Source: Clostridiales bacterium (GTDB taxonomy: Bacteria; Bacillota; Clostridia; TANB77; CAG-508). Taken from it: a stretch of DNA of 64,000 nt. The position numbers were made by a program, and so were the translations under genes. The first letter of the stretch is position 1; each line of letters begins with the position of its first letter. The notes beneath the pieces are model-generated. The model worked only from the letters and a program-made list of their open reading frames with translations, was not told the origin of the DNA and searched no databases. Positions 32,932 to 42,128 of this stretch are shown piece after piece. Location: contig DQFO01000008.1 in assembly GCA_003525075.1 (NCBI GenBank), forward strand, positions 74,064-138,063, read 5' to 3'.

Positions 32932-34794
32932 TTAATTTTTAGTTTTTAATCTTAAATATCCTAATTCTTCCCATTCGTTATATGCTAAGTTTAATCTAAA
33001 TACAACTTTTGGCTTTGCTCCTGCTCTATTCTTATCAACTACACAAGCATAATACCTTACATCTGGATTTTTTGACCTTTCTAAATCAAAACACTCTGTT
33101 GGGACTTCTTCATAAGAATATTCATATAACCCTAAATCATCATTATGTATTTGTTTTATTAAGCATAATGTATCTAAAACTTCTTTTACTGTTCTACATG
33201 CAGCCAAATCATTTACATCCAAATTTAATGGTGATCTATCACTTTCTGTTAATTGTAAAGATGATCCTATAAATATATTCAAATTTTGTGCTAAATTTGA
33301 TAAAATTGTTGCTGTTTTCTTTAATTCTTCACTATTTCCTATGTTTTCTGTATCTGGTTTTAATGTATCATAAAACATATATTCAATCTTTTCTTTATAA
33401 TAATAATTTAATATTATTTTTTCCAACTCATCATTTGTATGATCTGTTATATTAACAAAAAATATTTGATTATCTTTTTGAGTTTGAATCCAATTTGTAA
33501 CTGCTATAACATCTCTAAATTGTGATGAACATTCTAATAACCTTTTTGTAAATTTTTCCAAACTTTCATTTTCATATCTTAATACATATCCATTCTCATC
33601 AGTTTCAACGTTTTTGTCTTGATCTGCCTTATATTTAAACTCCAATATCTCACCTTCTGTTATTCTTAACTTATATCCATGTAATTCTTGAATCTCTTTG
33701 TTATTTACTACAGTTGTTATTAAGCACAACTTCATTTTTTCTTCTGACATCTCATTTGATACTATCAATACTTTCTTTTTGTGTTTATATGCTATATATG
33801 TTGCAATATCTATTGTAAATCTACTTTTTCCTGAGTTTGATGGCATTGCATATGACATTGTTTCACCTTTTCTTATTCCTTTAAATACACTGCTTAATAT
33901 TGGAAATGGAAGTGTTAATCCTGAATTTAAATTATTTTCGCCAGATAATAAGAAATCTGTTACATTTGTACTTAATATTGATCTTTTAAATTTTTCTGTT
34001 GTTGTTATTTGTACAATTGCATCTTTTACCTCTTGAATTGTCATTCTATCATATAATTCATAATCAACAATTTCTTCAATCTGCTTTTTAGTTTCTTTTA
34101 TTGGATTTGTAGTATATCCTTTTCTAATTTCAAATAATTTTCTTAATTCAACATATACTTTTTCAAAATTTTGTCTACTTTCTCTTCCTTCTTCTAATAA
34201 TTTCTTTTTACTTTGGAAAATTTTATAATTTTCTTTTGCATAGTTAAAATCATCTTTAGCAACTTGTGGTGCATATGCTTCTCCTTCTGTAAAAAGAATA
34301 CTCTTATATATATTTAATAATAATGCACTTTCAAAATAACAATCTTTTTTTTCTATATAATACATTGAAATGGCTTTAGGATTAGCTAATAGTAAACTAA
34401 TATATACTTCTTCCAATTTTTTATTAGATAATTTTTTTGGATATTCATAATCCTCATCTTCCTTTTCTTGTTCCAAATTATCTAATAATTTTTCCATTTG
34501 AGCTTTTTCGTCTTCTTCACTATTTACATCATCATCTTCTTCAATAGGTTCTTTTTCTTCTTTATTTTCTTCTTTATTTTCTTCTTTTTCTTCATTTCGA
34601 AATAATATAGTTCTATTATCTTCTTTTATTTTTGTTTCATTTTTACTAGTAACTTTTTTTAATACTTCTAACATTTCAGCATACTTTTTTTGTTCTATTA
34701 ATTTTTTTACTTTTGCTATGTCATCTCTATTTTCATCAGTTACTTCAAGCATATCAACTAATTTTAATATTCTATCAATTTTTTCTTCTTCCAT
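32932..34794 (-). CDS. DnaB-like RecA-fold ATPase with acidic N-terminal region
   Basis: 620 aa. About residues 65-110 are an extreme Glu/Asp/Lys-rich linker; about 120-260 is a helical region without a known match. The C-terminal about 330 residues resemble the DnaB helicase core: Walker A MPSNSGKSRFT, then VLIVSNEMSEEKM as in DnaB's LEMS segment, a Walker B-like strand EYMFYDTLKPD, a sensor-like IFIGSSLQLTES, and VDKNRAGAKPKVVFRLN like DnaB's terminal arginine-rich loop. The canonical DnaB N-terminal domain is absent. It starts after AAAGGAG and follows dprA by 12 bp. It is a candidate DNA-handling ATPase; role unknown. Confidence 0.75.
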   Translation of the reverse strand: MEEEKIDRILKLVDMLEVTDENRDDIAKVKKLIEQKKYAEMLEVLKKVTSKNETKIKEDNRTILFRNEEKEENKEENKEEKEPIEEDDDVNSEEDEKAQMEKLLDNLEQEKEDEDYEYPKKLSNKKLEEVYISLLLANPKAISMYYIEKKDCYFESALLLNIYKSILFTEGEAYAPQVAKDDFNYAKENYKIFQSKKKLLEEGRESRQNFEKVYVELRKLFEIRKGYTTNPIKETKKQIEEIVDYELYDRMTIQEVKDAIVQITTTEKFKRSILSTNVTDFLLSGENNLNSGLTLPFPILSSVFKGIRKGETMSYAMPSNSGKSRFTIDIATYIAYKHKKKVLIVSNEMSEEKMKLCLITTVVNNKEIQELHGYKLRITEGEILEFKYKADQDKNVETDENGYVLRYENESLEKFTKRLLECSSQFRDVIAVTNWIQTQKDNQIFFVNITDHTNDELEKIILNYYYKEKIEYMFYDTLKPDTENIGNSEELKKTATILSNLAQNLNIFIGSSLQLTESDRSPLNLDVNDLAACRTVKEVLDTLCLIKQIHNDDLGLYEYSYEEVPTECFDLERSKNPDVRYYACVVDKNRAGAKPKVVFRLNLAYNEWEELGYLRLKTKN

Positions 34795-34806
34795 CTTACT
34801 CTCCTT

Positions 34807-35475
34807 TTATACATTATTATTTAATATATCATTAACCTCTGTAATTACAAATGCTCCATCTTTTATTAATTTATTTGTTCCTATACTTTGTTTCTTGGTT
34901 ATATCACCAGGTACAGCAAATATTTCTTTTCCTTGTTCAAGTGCTAAATTAGCTGTAATAATTGCTCCACTTCTTTCTCCTGCTTCAACAACAATTATTG
35001 ATTCAGCTAATCCACTTATTATTCTATTTCTTTGAGGAAAATTTGCTTTATTAGGCTTTGTACCATTTGGATATTCTGAAATAATACATCCACCTGTTTT
35101 TAATATTTGTTTTGCTAATATTTTATTTTGTTTGGGATATAATTCATCTATTCCACAACCTAATACTGCTATTGTTTTCCCAATACTTTTGCTATTCTCC
35201 ATATTAATTTGAACATTGCCTAAATGTGCATATGTATCTATTCCTAAAGCTAATCCACTTATAATATTAAACCCCTTTTGTGTTAGTTCTTTTGAAAATT
35301 TGAACGAAATATTTTTTCCATACTTAGTACAATCTCTAGTACCAACTATAGCAATACCTTTATTGTTTAATATTTTTTTATTTCCAAGTACATACAATTT
35401 TAATGGTGGATTATATACATTTCTTAACTTTTGTGGATATTCTTTTGATTCTATTGATATTTCTTCTATTTCTAT
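34807..35475 (-). CDS. dprA: DNA-processing protein DprA, short form, apparent AUA start
   Basis: Single-strand DNA binding protein that loads RecA in transformation. The Rossmann domain is complete: KLYVLGN, IAIVGTRDCTKYG, GLALGIDTYAH, VLGCGIDELYP, PQRNRIISGLAESIIVVEAGERSGAIITA and GAxxITEVNDIL. The N-terminal helical and C-terminal winged-helix domains are absent. A TTG at 35397 has no ribosome binding site and would cut off SKEYPQKLRNVYNPPLK, which matches DprA and is in frame. Extending upstream, the first possible start is AUA at 35475, 9 nt after AAGGAG and overlapping the folD stop. This gives 222 aa. Confidence 0.85.
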   Translation of the reverse strand: MEIEEISIESKEYPQKLRNVYNPPLKLYVLGNKKILNNKGIAIVGTRDCTKYGKNISFKFSKELTQKGFNIISGLALGIDTYAHLGNVQINMENSKSIGKTIAVLGCGIDELYPKQNKILAKQILKTGGCIISEYPNGTKPNKANFPQRNRIISGLAESIIVVEAGERSGAIITANLALEQGKEIFAVPGDITKKQSIGTNKLIKDGAFVITEVNDILNNNV

Positions 35476-36329
35476 AAAGTTTCACTCCTTCTATTTTGTA
35501 ACTTCGTAGCTTTTATAACATTATTCATTAACATTGCTATTGTCATAGGCCCTACTCCCCCAGGAACAGGTGTTATATAACTTGCTTTTGAACTTACTTT
35601 TTCAAAATCAACATCCCCAACTATTTTTCCACTTTCATCTCTATTTATTCCAACATCAATTACAACAGCTCCATCTTTTATCATATCTGCTGTAACAAAT
35701 TTGGCTTTTCCTATTGCTGAAATTACAATATCAGCATTTTTCGTATGTTCTTTTAAATCTTTAGTTTTTGAATGGCATACTGTTACTGTAGCATTTTTGT
35801 TTAAACAGCATTGTATTAATGGCTTTCCAACTATATTACTTCTTCCTAAAATTGTGACATTCTTTCCTGTTAAATCAATATCATATTCTTCAAACATTTT
35901 CATAATTCCATATGGTGTACATGATACAAATGTTTCTTGGTTCAAACACAATTTTCCGACATTTATAGGATTAAATCCATCAACATCTTTTTCTGGCAAT
36001 ATAATTCTAAATGCTTCATTTATATCTAAGGATTTTGGAATAGGACTTTGCAATAATATTCCATTAATTGATTTATCTAAATTTAGTTTTTGAATCAATT
36101 CAATTAATTCTTCTTGTTTTATATCATTTCCCAGAAAATATTCTTCAAATTTTATTCCAATTTCTTGACATGCCTTGCTTTTGTTTTTTACATATATTTG
36201 TGATGCTTTATCATCTCCAACCATAATAACTGCAAGTTTTGGAAGTATTCCCTCTTTTTTTAAATTATCACATTCTATTTTTAATTTTTCTCTTGTTTTT
36301 CTCGCTAGTTCTTTTCCATCTATTATCAT
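35472..36329 (-). CDS. folD: Methylenetetrahydrofolate dehydrogenase/cyclohydrolase FolD
   Basis: Interconverts 5,10-methylene-, methenyl- and 10-formyl-THF, supplying one-carbon units. 285 aa. Signature motifs: VGDDKASQIYVKNKSKACQ with the catalytic Lys, LLQSPIP, KDVDGFNP, the NADP-binding GRSNIVGKP, and TPVPGGVGPMT at the C-terminus. ATG 36329 follows GAGGAGAGGG. It heads the folD-dprA-ATPase operon; its last codons carry the ribosome binding site for dprA. Confidence 0.97.
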   Translation of the reverse strand: MIIDGKELARKTREKLKIECDNLKKEGILPKLAVIMVGDDKASQIYVKNKSKACQEIGIKFEEYFLGNDIKQEELIELIQKLNLDKSINGILLQSPIPKSLDINEAFRIILPEKDVDGFNPINVGKLCLNQETFVSCTPYGIMKMFEEYDIDLTGKNVTILGRSNIVGKPLIQCCLNKNATVTVCHSKTKDLKEHTKNADIVISAIGKAKFVTADMIKDGAVVIDVGINRDESGKIVGDVDFEKVSSKASYITPVPGGVGPMTIAMLMNNVIKATKLQNRRSETL

Positions 36330-36411
36330 AATTTTCCCTCTCCTCAGTCAATTACTATTTAGATTTTATCTCATAAAACTTTATTTGTAAATAGTAAATT
36401 ATTACTTTCAA

Positions 36412-36446
36412 AAAAATGAGAGCAATTATCAATTGCCCCCATTTTT
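36412..36446 (-). terminator. Terminator of the sigma/alpha-2-macroglobulin operon
   Basis: Two stacked stems, AAAAATG with CATTTTT and GCAATT with AATTGC, separated by a small internal loop, followed by a T7 run on the minus strand. Confidence 0.85.
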
Positions 36447-36447
36447 A

Positions 36448-39400
36448 CTATTTAATATCTAAATCTAGTGAATTTGAAATATGATATATTCCATTTTGAT
36501 TATTTACTATATTTTCAAATTTATAATTTCCATCAAGTGTTACAATCAAAGGTATTTTTATACTTGAATATCCTTTTTGTTTATATACTGATATATAATC
36601 AATTGCATTATTCATTATCCAATATCCTTTTAAATTTTCTGTATTTGCTAATCTTAATGAATTTGGTAAAGCTATTCTTAATTCTTTAGCTTCTGTATCA
36701 TTACAATTGATTTGTAAATATATTGTTGAGTTCTTCTTCAAATTTCCTATAATTTTTATTGACATATCTTCACTTATATTTTCTGATTCTATATTTTCTA
36801 ATAATGTTTGATAATAATATCTTACAATAATATCATTACTATTTGTTTCAAATTTTATTGTATCTAATTCCTTATTATTTACTACATATGTTTTTACTGT
36901 CATTCCATTTAACTTTATTGTTTCATTTATATTTGAAGATATTATTTTTATTTCTTCTTCATTTGAAATATCTGTTTCATTATTTTGGAAGAATGATAAT
37001 ATTGCAAATCTTAAATATTCATCTTCTGGAGAATTTGCTATTAATTCATCAATAATTTTACTAGAATTTTCTTTATTTATAAATGTTTCAATTATTGCAG
37101 TAATTGATTTATATTCTTCTTTTTCTTCACTATTTAATTCTATTTGATTATATAAATCTTTAGCATTTTGATAATCTCCCAAAAATTCTAATGATAATGT
37201 TACTAATAATTTATTATAATTTTCAATATCTTTTTCTTCTTTTAATTGTAATAAATCTGTTAATACAGTTTTTTTGTTAGCAGATGCTAATAAATATTGT
37301 TCAAATAAATTATTATCATCATTTATAAATGGATCTATATTTAAGCCTGAAATATAATCTTTTGTATAATATTGAATTAATGCTGTTAATACAATATCTG
37401 TATTTGCATTTTCTAGATTTTTTAAATAATCTGTATAATTTTTTGTATCTCTATATTTAGCCATATTTATATTAACTTGATTATTTGAACTTCCATAAAA
37501 TTTTGTTCTTATTTTTTGAATTTCATTATATGCTATTTGTGTATCTAACCTTTCTGTTAATGTATTTTCTATAAAATCAATATAGTCAATATATTTTTCC
37601 ATATTTCTATTATAAATTTCTAATACTACTGGATTTTTTGTTGGCTTTATTTCAGGAGTTTCATTAATATTTATTTTTGTATATTTCTTTACTTCTTGTG
37701 CTGATTCTATAATATTAATTGGATATGTTATTGCATCTTCCTGATTATTTCCACTTCCTCTTATTACAACATGATATGTTCCATAATCTAATTTTCCAAA
37801 GTTTACTGTTGTAATTGAATTTGTTGTTTCTTCAGCTTCTAATGTTTTATTTAATTCTTCTATTGTAAATTGATATTTTACATTATATTGTTCTGAAGCT
37901 ATACTTGTTGCATTTAAAACTAAATCATCTGTTGTTTTTACATTTCTTGGCTCTGTACTTTGAATAAAGAAATCTAATTTTGATGTTATATCAATTTTAT
38001 TAACACCAACATATAGCTCTTCATTTGCTGAGTGAACTGTTACTCTATATGTTGTAACATTATCTGGTAGCTTAAATTTTACATTCGCAACTCCATTTGA
38101 ATCTGTATATACTGTATCAAAATATGCTGTGTCTCCGAAATTTCCTCTTGTATCTCCACCACCACCTCCAAATCCATCTGGTTCTTTACTTATAAAATCA
38201 AAATAACTTGAATATGTATATATTGGGTATTCTGGATCTTGGTATATTGTTGAAACAATTTCTGTTGAGTCTTCTTGTACTGCAAATACTGCTTCATTAA
38301 CAACACTTATATTTACAAATGTTTTTATAGGCTTATTATTATTTGTTGTTTTTATTGTTAAATTTACTTCATCACCAGGTTTATATTCTGTTTTATCTGA
38401 TTTTATGTCTATATCAACTTTTCTTGTTTCTTCATTAAAATCATAATAATATATTGGCATTCTATAAAATTTACCGTTATAGTAATATGCAGATGTTATT
38501 TTACATCCAGGAAAATCTTTTTCTTCAAATTTATATTCAATTTCATTCTTATCTGTTATCTTTGTTGTTAAAATATTTTCTTGTGCTGATATTAATAATA
38601 ATTTTCCATTATTATCTATTTCTTGATTTCCTTTATTTGCTATACTTTCAGATAATGTAAATTTAGCTGTATCTCCGATATTAAAGTTTGTTACATCTGC
38701 CTTTAAGAAATATCTAAATATATCATAATAATATGAAAGATTTTGTTTATATGCTAATCTTCCTAAATTTGAGAAAAAGCCATATGAATATCCTAATTCT
38801 ACATCTTTTTCATCTCTATATATGATTTTTTTGATTTCTATTTCTTTTCCGCTTCTATCTTGTAATTTGAATATTAGAGTATATGTATAACTATAAACTT
38901 CTGTATTATCCTTCATTTTTAAAGAATTTATATCATAATTCATTTTGCCATTTTTCATATTTATTTCAGTAATTTTTTGTGTATTTTCTGTTATTACATA
39001 ATCATATACTGGTTTATTTGTTTTTGTATATTTATCAAGCTCATATTTTACAACTTTCTTTTCATTTCTACTTTCTTTTAGATCTATCTCAACTGTTGTA
39101 TTATATTCATCATCATATAATTCTTTTAGATCATAACTTACTTCCATTTCTTTATCTTTTTGTAATTTATATGCACTTAATTCATAATTACTTCCTGTAT
39201 TATTAACTGTTGTATATATATCTCTATAAATTAATTCTACATCTTTTGTTGTAACTGTATCATTATATTCTTCTAAATCTCCATTATATACTTCCATATA
39301 CATATTTGTTACTATATATGTTTTTTCATCTTCTTTTGCTATATCTACTGAAAAATGTGCAATACCATTTTCATCTGTTTTTTCAAGTAATTCTTGTCCA

Positions 39401-41181
39401 TTAAATCTTACAAGAACTTTTTTATTTGGTACAACAAGTCCTGTTATATGTGTTACTTTAACATCGAAATCATATTTTTCATTATTATACACATAATTCT
39501 TATTTGCTATGATTTCATATGTATAATTTTGAAGCTCATAATTTTCAATTGTTACATATCTTCCAGCAATTTCTTTATCTTTATAGTATAATGAAATCAT
39601 TGCATATTCTACATCATAATGGTTTTGTAATTCTATTTTATAATTATAATTTCCATCTTTTCCTACGTTTATCTTTTCTTTGCTTTCGCCATTAAATGAT
39701 ATATAAAATTCATCTTGTAAATCGTTACCATATATTGCTTTTGGAACAAATCCCCATATATTTATTGTATCTGTATTTTTATATAATGTTCTATCTGTAT
39801 AAATATAAGAATTTGAATAATATAATTCTTTATTATAATTATATACACCTACAATTAACTTATTTTCTGTATTACCAATTTTCAAATATTTTATCATTTC
39901 TGTTTTATCAGAAGTAAATTTTGCAATTCCTTCTGAATTTGTTACTTTTTCTTCGCTTTCATATTTTACATTAATATTTGAAGCAATTCCATTTTCATCT
40001 GCTACCCATACAAGAATATCATTTTCTGTATTTGTAACATATGCATTCAAATTATTTATTTGAATTGGAGTATTAAATAATTCTGAATCATTTTTATTTT
40101 TTATTATTGCAACATAATATCCATCTTGTAATGTTCTTGTTAATCTTATTCCATTTTCTATTAAATTAAAATCTACTTTTTGTAAATCTGTTGCTTTTGA
40201 ATAATCTTTAGTTTGTAAATATTCTATAAAACTATCTGAACTATCAAATTTGCCAATTTCAACATTTGTAATTTCACTATTTCCATTTGTTTGATAATAT
40301 AATGATATATTTTCATTTGAATTATAAGTATTTATATTATCAATTGAATTTGATATATTTTCATATATTTCTGTAATTCCTGTATCATTATTTACACTAA
40401 ATGAAAAAGTATAATTATCTTCTAATTCTTGATCATATATTTTTAAGCCTTTTTTTACTGTTACAGTATATTGAGTTTGGTCTACTAATCCATTACTTGG
40501 TATAAATCTGTAAACTTTTCCTTTTTGTTCCCACGTTCCTTCAACATCTGGTACTATTTGAACATATTTTTCGAAATTCTCTATATTTGAATAAGACATT
40601 TCAATTTCTATATTAGAACTTGTTAACACTCTATCTGCTCTATTTGCTGGATATGTATTTGTTACACTTAATTTGTTTGATGTTTGATATGCCCAACTAT
40701 CTTTTGTTATTTTATCTTTTACATATTGTAATTTTACAATTGTATTATCTGGAATATTTTGTTTAAATTTTAATTTATATTGTCCATCTTTACCTGTTTT
40801 TTCTATAGAATATTCTAATGCTGGTTCTATATACAAACTTTTCTTTACACTTTCTATATTGGCATCTTTATCTGTATATATTATAAATTCTGAATCTTCT
40901 GATAAAATTTGATCAGATATTTTCGTTGGTTCTATTTTTGTTATTGATATTGTTTGAATTTGAGTAGAATCAAATTTCATAAAATTCATTCCTAATGCGA
41001 ATATAATCACAAATACTGCTGCGATAGATGTAATAGTTATTATCTTTTTATACTTCTTATTCTTTTTACTTTTTTGTTCATTTATTATTTTTTTCATATT
41101 ATTTTCAAATTCTTCTGAAGGTAAAATTTTATTTTCAAATTTTTGCTTTAATATTTTATCTATTTCATCATCTCTATCCAT
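36448..41181 (-). CDS. Membrane-anchored alpha-2-macroglobulin-like protein with anti-sigma-like N-terminus
   Basis: 1,577 aa. Residues 1-42 are cytoplasmic and charged (MDRDDEIDKILKQKFENK), then one TM helix (IITITSIAAVFVIIFALG), like ECF anti-sigma factors. The outside part has Ig-like domains (about 85-270) and many macroglobulin-type beta domains. A bait-like GFGGGGGDTRGNFGDTAYFDTVYTD stretch (about 1020) leads into the alpha-2-macroglobulin core PDNVTTYRVTVHSA. No CGEQ thioester motif is present. The C-terminal about 350 residues are helical, like the complement/thioester-domain toroid. Bacterial relatives trap proteases. It overlaps the sigma gene by 8 bp, so the two are translationally coupled. 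Confidence 0.82.
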   Translation of the reverse strand: MDRDDEIDKILKQKFENKILPSEEFENNMKKIINEQKSKKNKKYKKIITITSIAAVFVIIFALGMNFMKFDSTQIQTISITKIEPTKISDQILSEDSEFIIYTDKDANIESVKKSLYIEPALEYSIEKTGKDGQYKLKFKQNIPDNTIVKLQYVKDKITKDSWAYQTSNKLSVTNTYPANRADRVLTSSNIEIEMSYSNIENFEKYVQIVPDVEGTWEQKGKVYRFIPSNGLVDQTQYTVTVKKGLKIYDQELEDNYTFSFSVNNDTGITEIYENISNSIDNINTYNSNENISLYYQTNGNSEITNVEIGKFDSSDSFIEYLQTKDYSKATDLQKVDFNLIENGIRLTRTLQDGYYVAIIKNKNDSELFNTPIQINNLNAYVTNTENDILVWVADENGIASNINVKYESEEKVTNSEGIAKFTSDKTEMIKYLKIGNTENKLIVGVYNYNKELYYSNSYIYTDRTLYKNTDTINIWGFVPKAIYGNDLQDEFYISFNGESKEKINVGKDGNYNYKIELQNHYDVEYAMISLYYKDKEIAGRYVTIENYELQNYTYEIIANKNYVYNNEKYDFDVKVTHITGLVVPNKKVLVRFNGQELLEKTDENGIAHFSVDIAKEDEKTYIVTNMYMEVYNGDLEEYNDTVTTKDVELIYRDIYTTVNNTGSNYELSAYKLQKDKEMEVSYDLKELYDDEYNTTVEIDLKESRNEKKVVKYELDKYTKTNKPVYDYVITENTQKITEINMKNGKMNYDINSLKMKDNTEVYSYTYTLIFKLQDRSGKEIEIKKIIYRDEKDVELGYSYGFFSNLGRLAYKQNLSYYYDIFRYFLKADVTNFNIGDTAKFTLSESIANKGNQEIDNNGKLLLISAQENILTTKITDKNEIEYKFEEKDFPGCKITSAYYYNGKFYRMPIYYYDFNEETRKVDIDIKSDKTEYKPGDEVNLTIKTTNNNKPIKTFVNISVVNEAVFAVQEDSTEIVSTIYQDPEYPIYTYSSYFDFISKEPDGFGGGGGDTRGNFGDTAYFDTVYTDSNGVANVKFKLPDNVTTYRVTVHSANEELYVGVNKIDITSKLDFFIQSTEPRNVKTTDDLVLNATSIASEQYNVKYQFTIEELNKTLEAEETTNSITTVNFGKLDYGTYHVVIRGSGNNQEDAITYPINIIESAQEVKKYTKININETPEIKPTKNPVVLEIYNRNMEKYIDYIDFIENTLTERLDTQIAYNEIQKIRTKFYGSSNNQVNINMAKYRDTKNYTDYLKNLENANTDIVLTALIQYYTKDYISGLNIDPFINDDNNLFEQYLLASANKKTVLTDLLQLKEEKDIENYNKLLVTLSLEFLGDYQNAKDLYNQIELNSEEKEEYKSITAIIETFINKENSSKIIDELIANSPEDEYLRFAILSFFQNNETDISNEEEIKIISSNINETIKLNGMTVKTYVVNNKELDTIKFETNSNDIIVRYYYQTLLENIESENISEDMSIKIIGNLKKNSTIYLQINCNDTEAKELRIALPNSLRLANTENLKGYWIMNNAIDYISVYKQKGYSSIKIPLIVTLDGNYKFENIVNNQNGIYHISNSLDLDIK

Positions 41182-41704
41182 TCAAATCCTCCTTTCTTAT
41201 ATTTTCATCTAAGAAAATACTTTCTAATTTTTTTCTTGCTCTTGATAATCTTGATTTTACTGTTCCTTCTGGTAATTTTTGAATTTCTGAAATCTCTTTT
41301 ATGTTAAAATCTTCAAAATAGTATAATATAACCATTGTTTTCAAATCTTCATCTAGTTTTTTTATGGCTTGTCTTACTCCAAAATCATCATATTTATCAT
41401 TATAAACTAAATCTGTTTGATTGTAATTTTCTAAATATATAATTTTTTTGTTTTGTCTATGAATTTTATTACATTCATTAATTAAAATTCTAATAAGCCA
41501 CGTCTTAAAAAATTCTGCATTTTTCAATGTATGTATTTTTTCAAAAACAATTACTGTTGTATTTGAAATTGCATCAGATATTTCTTCTTCTGTTTTTAAA
41601 ATACTGAATGCTACTCTATACATAGATTTCATATTTTCCATTAAAAGATTACCAATTTCATCTACATTGCCATTCCTGGCTTTTTCTACTTTTTCGGTAT
41701 CCAT
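41174..41704 (-). CDS. ECF-family RNA polymerase sigma factor
   Basis: Extracytoplasmic-function sigma-70 factor of 176 aa. Region 2 includes AFSILKTEEEISDAISNTTVIVFEKIHTLKNAEFFKTWLIRILINE (about residues 30-78). Region 4 is LDEDLKTMVILYYFEDFNIKEISEIQKLPEGTVKSRLSRARKKL (about 118-160). It lies at the head of a two-gene operon with the alpha-2-macroglobulin-like protein, the normal position for a sigma/anti-sigma pair. A sequence at 41745-41772 could be its promoter. Its regulon is unknown. Confidence 0.95.
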   Translation of the reverse strand: MDTEKVEKARNGNVDEIGNLLMENMKSMYRVAFSILKTEEEISDAISNTTVIVFEKIHTLKNAEFFKTWLIRILINECNKIHRQNKKIIYLENYNQTDLVYNDKYDDFGVRQAIKKLDEDLKTMVILYYFEDFNIKEISEIQKLPEGTVKSRLSRARKKLESIFLDENIRKEDLNG

Positions 41705-41744
41705 ATTTTCTCCCTTCTATATCTTTATACTCTTTAGATGTTTT

Positions 41745-41772
41745 TCTATATTATTTGGTTCACATATTTCAA
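41745..41772 (-). promoter_or_regulatory. Candidate promoter of the sigma factor operon
   Basis: Minus strand: TTGAAA (41772-41767), 16-nt spacer, TATAGA (41750-41745). An overlapping TGAACC, 16 nt, CATCTA could instead be an ECF-type (AAC-motif) promoter for autoregulation. Confidence 0.45.
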
Positions 41773-41807
41773 ACTTTTTATTAAATTTAAGTTTTATTTA
41801 TAGAAAA

Positions 41808-41851
41808 AATAAGAATTTCTATATAATTTTCATCACATAGAAATTCTTATT
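41808..41851 (-). terminator. Intrinsic terminator of the ligA operon
   Basis: AATAAGAATTTCTAT with its exact complement, 15-bp stem and 14-nt loop, followed by T6 on the minus strand, 7 nt after the stop. Confidence 0.85.
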
Positions 41852-41858
41852 AATGTTT

Positions 41859-42113
41859 TTACGAGTTAAATTCATCCAGTATTCCAACTTTATATTCAAT
41901 GTCTTCCATGTGTGGAAATATTTCTTTCACTCTTTTTAATGTAAGCATTGTCATTTTAGGTTGTGGATTTTTAGGGTCATCTGACAACAATTTTTGTGTA
42001 TAGCAATTTTTGGCAGTTCTAAATAATACATATCGATTTCTTACATACGTATAATAAATTTGATATCCATTTTTTAAATCTAACCACATATCTTCAAATG
42101 TATAATTTTCCAC
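41859..42113 (-). CDS. Conserved-looking 84-aa hypothetical protein
   Basis: No family recognised. It starts with GTG 7 nt after AAGGAGG, a strong site. Aromatic-rich N-terminal half (MENYTFEDMWLDLKNGYQIYYTYVRNRY...), one Cys, and an acidic C-terminus; it looks like a small alpha/beta domain that could bind nucleic acid or another protein. Its site overlaps the end of ligA, 15 bp away, so it is cotranscribed with ligA. Confidence 0.75.
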   Translation of the reverse strand: MENYTFEDMWLDLKNGYQIYYTYVRNRYVLFRTAKNCYTQKLLSDDPKNPQPKMTMLTLKRVKEIFPHMEDIEYKVGILDEFNS

Positions 42114-42128
42114 TAATTTTCCTCCTTG

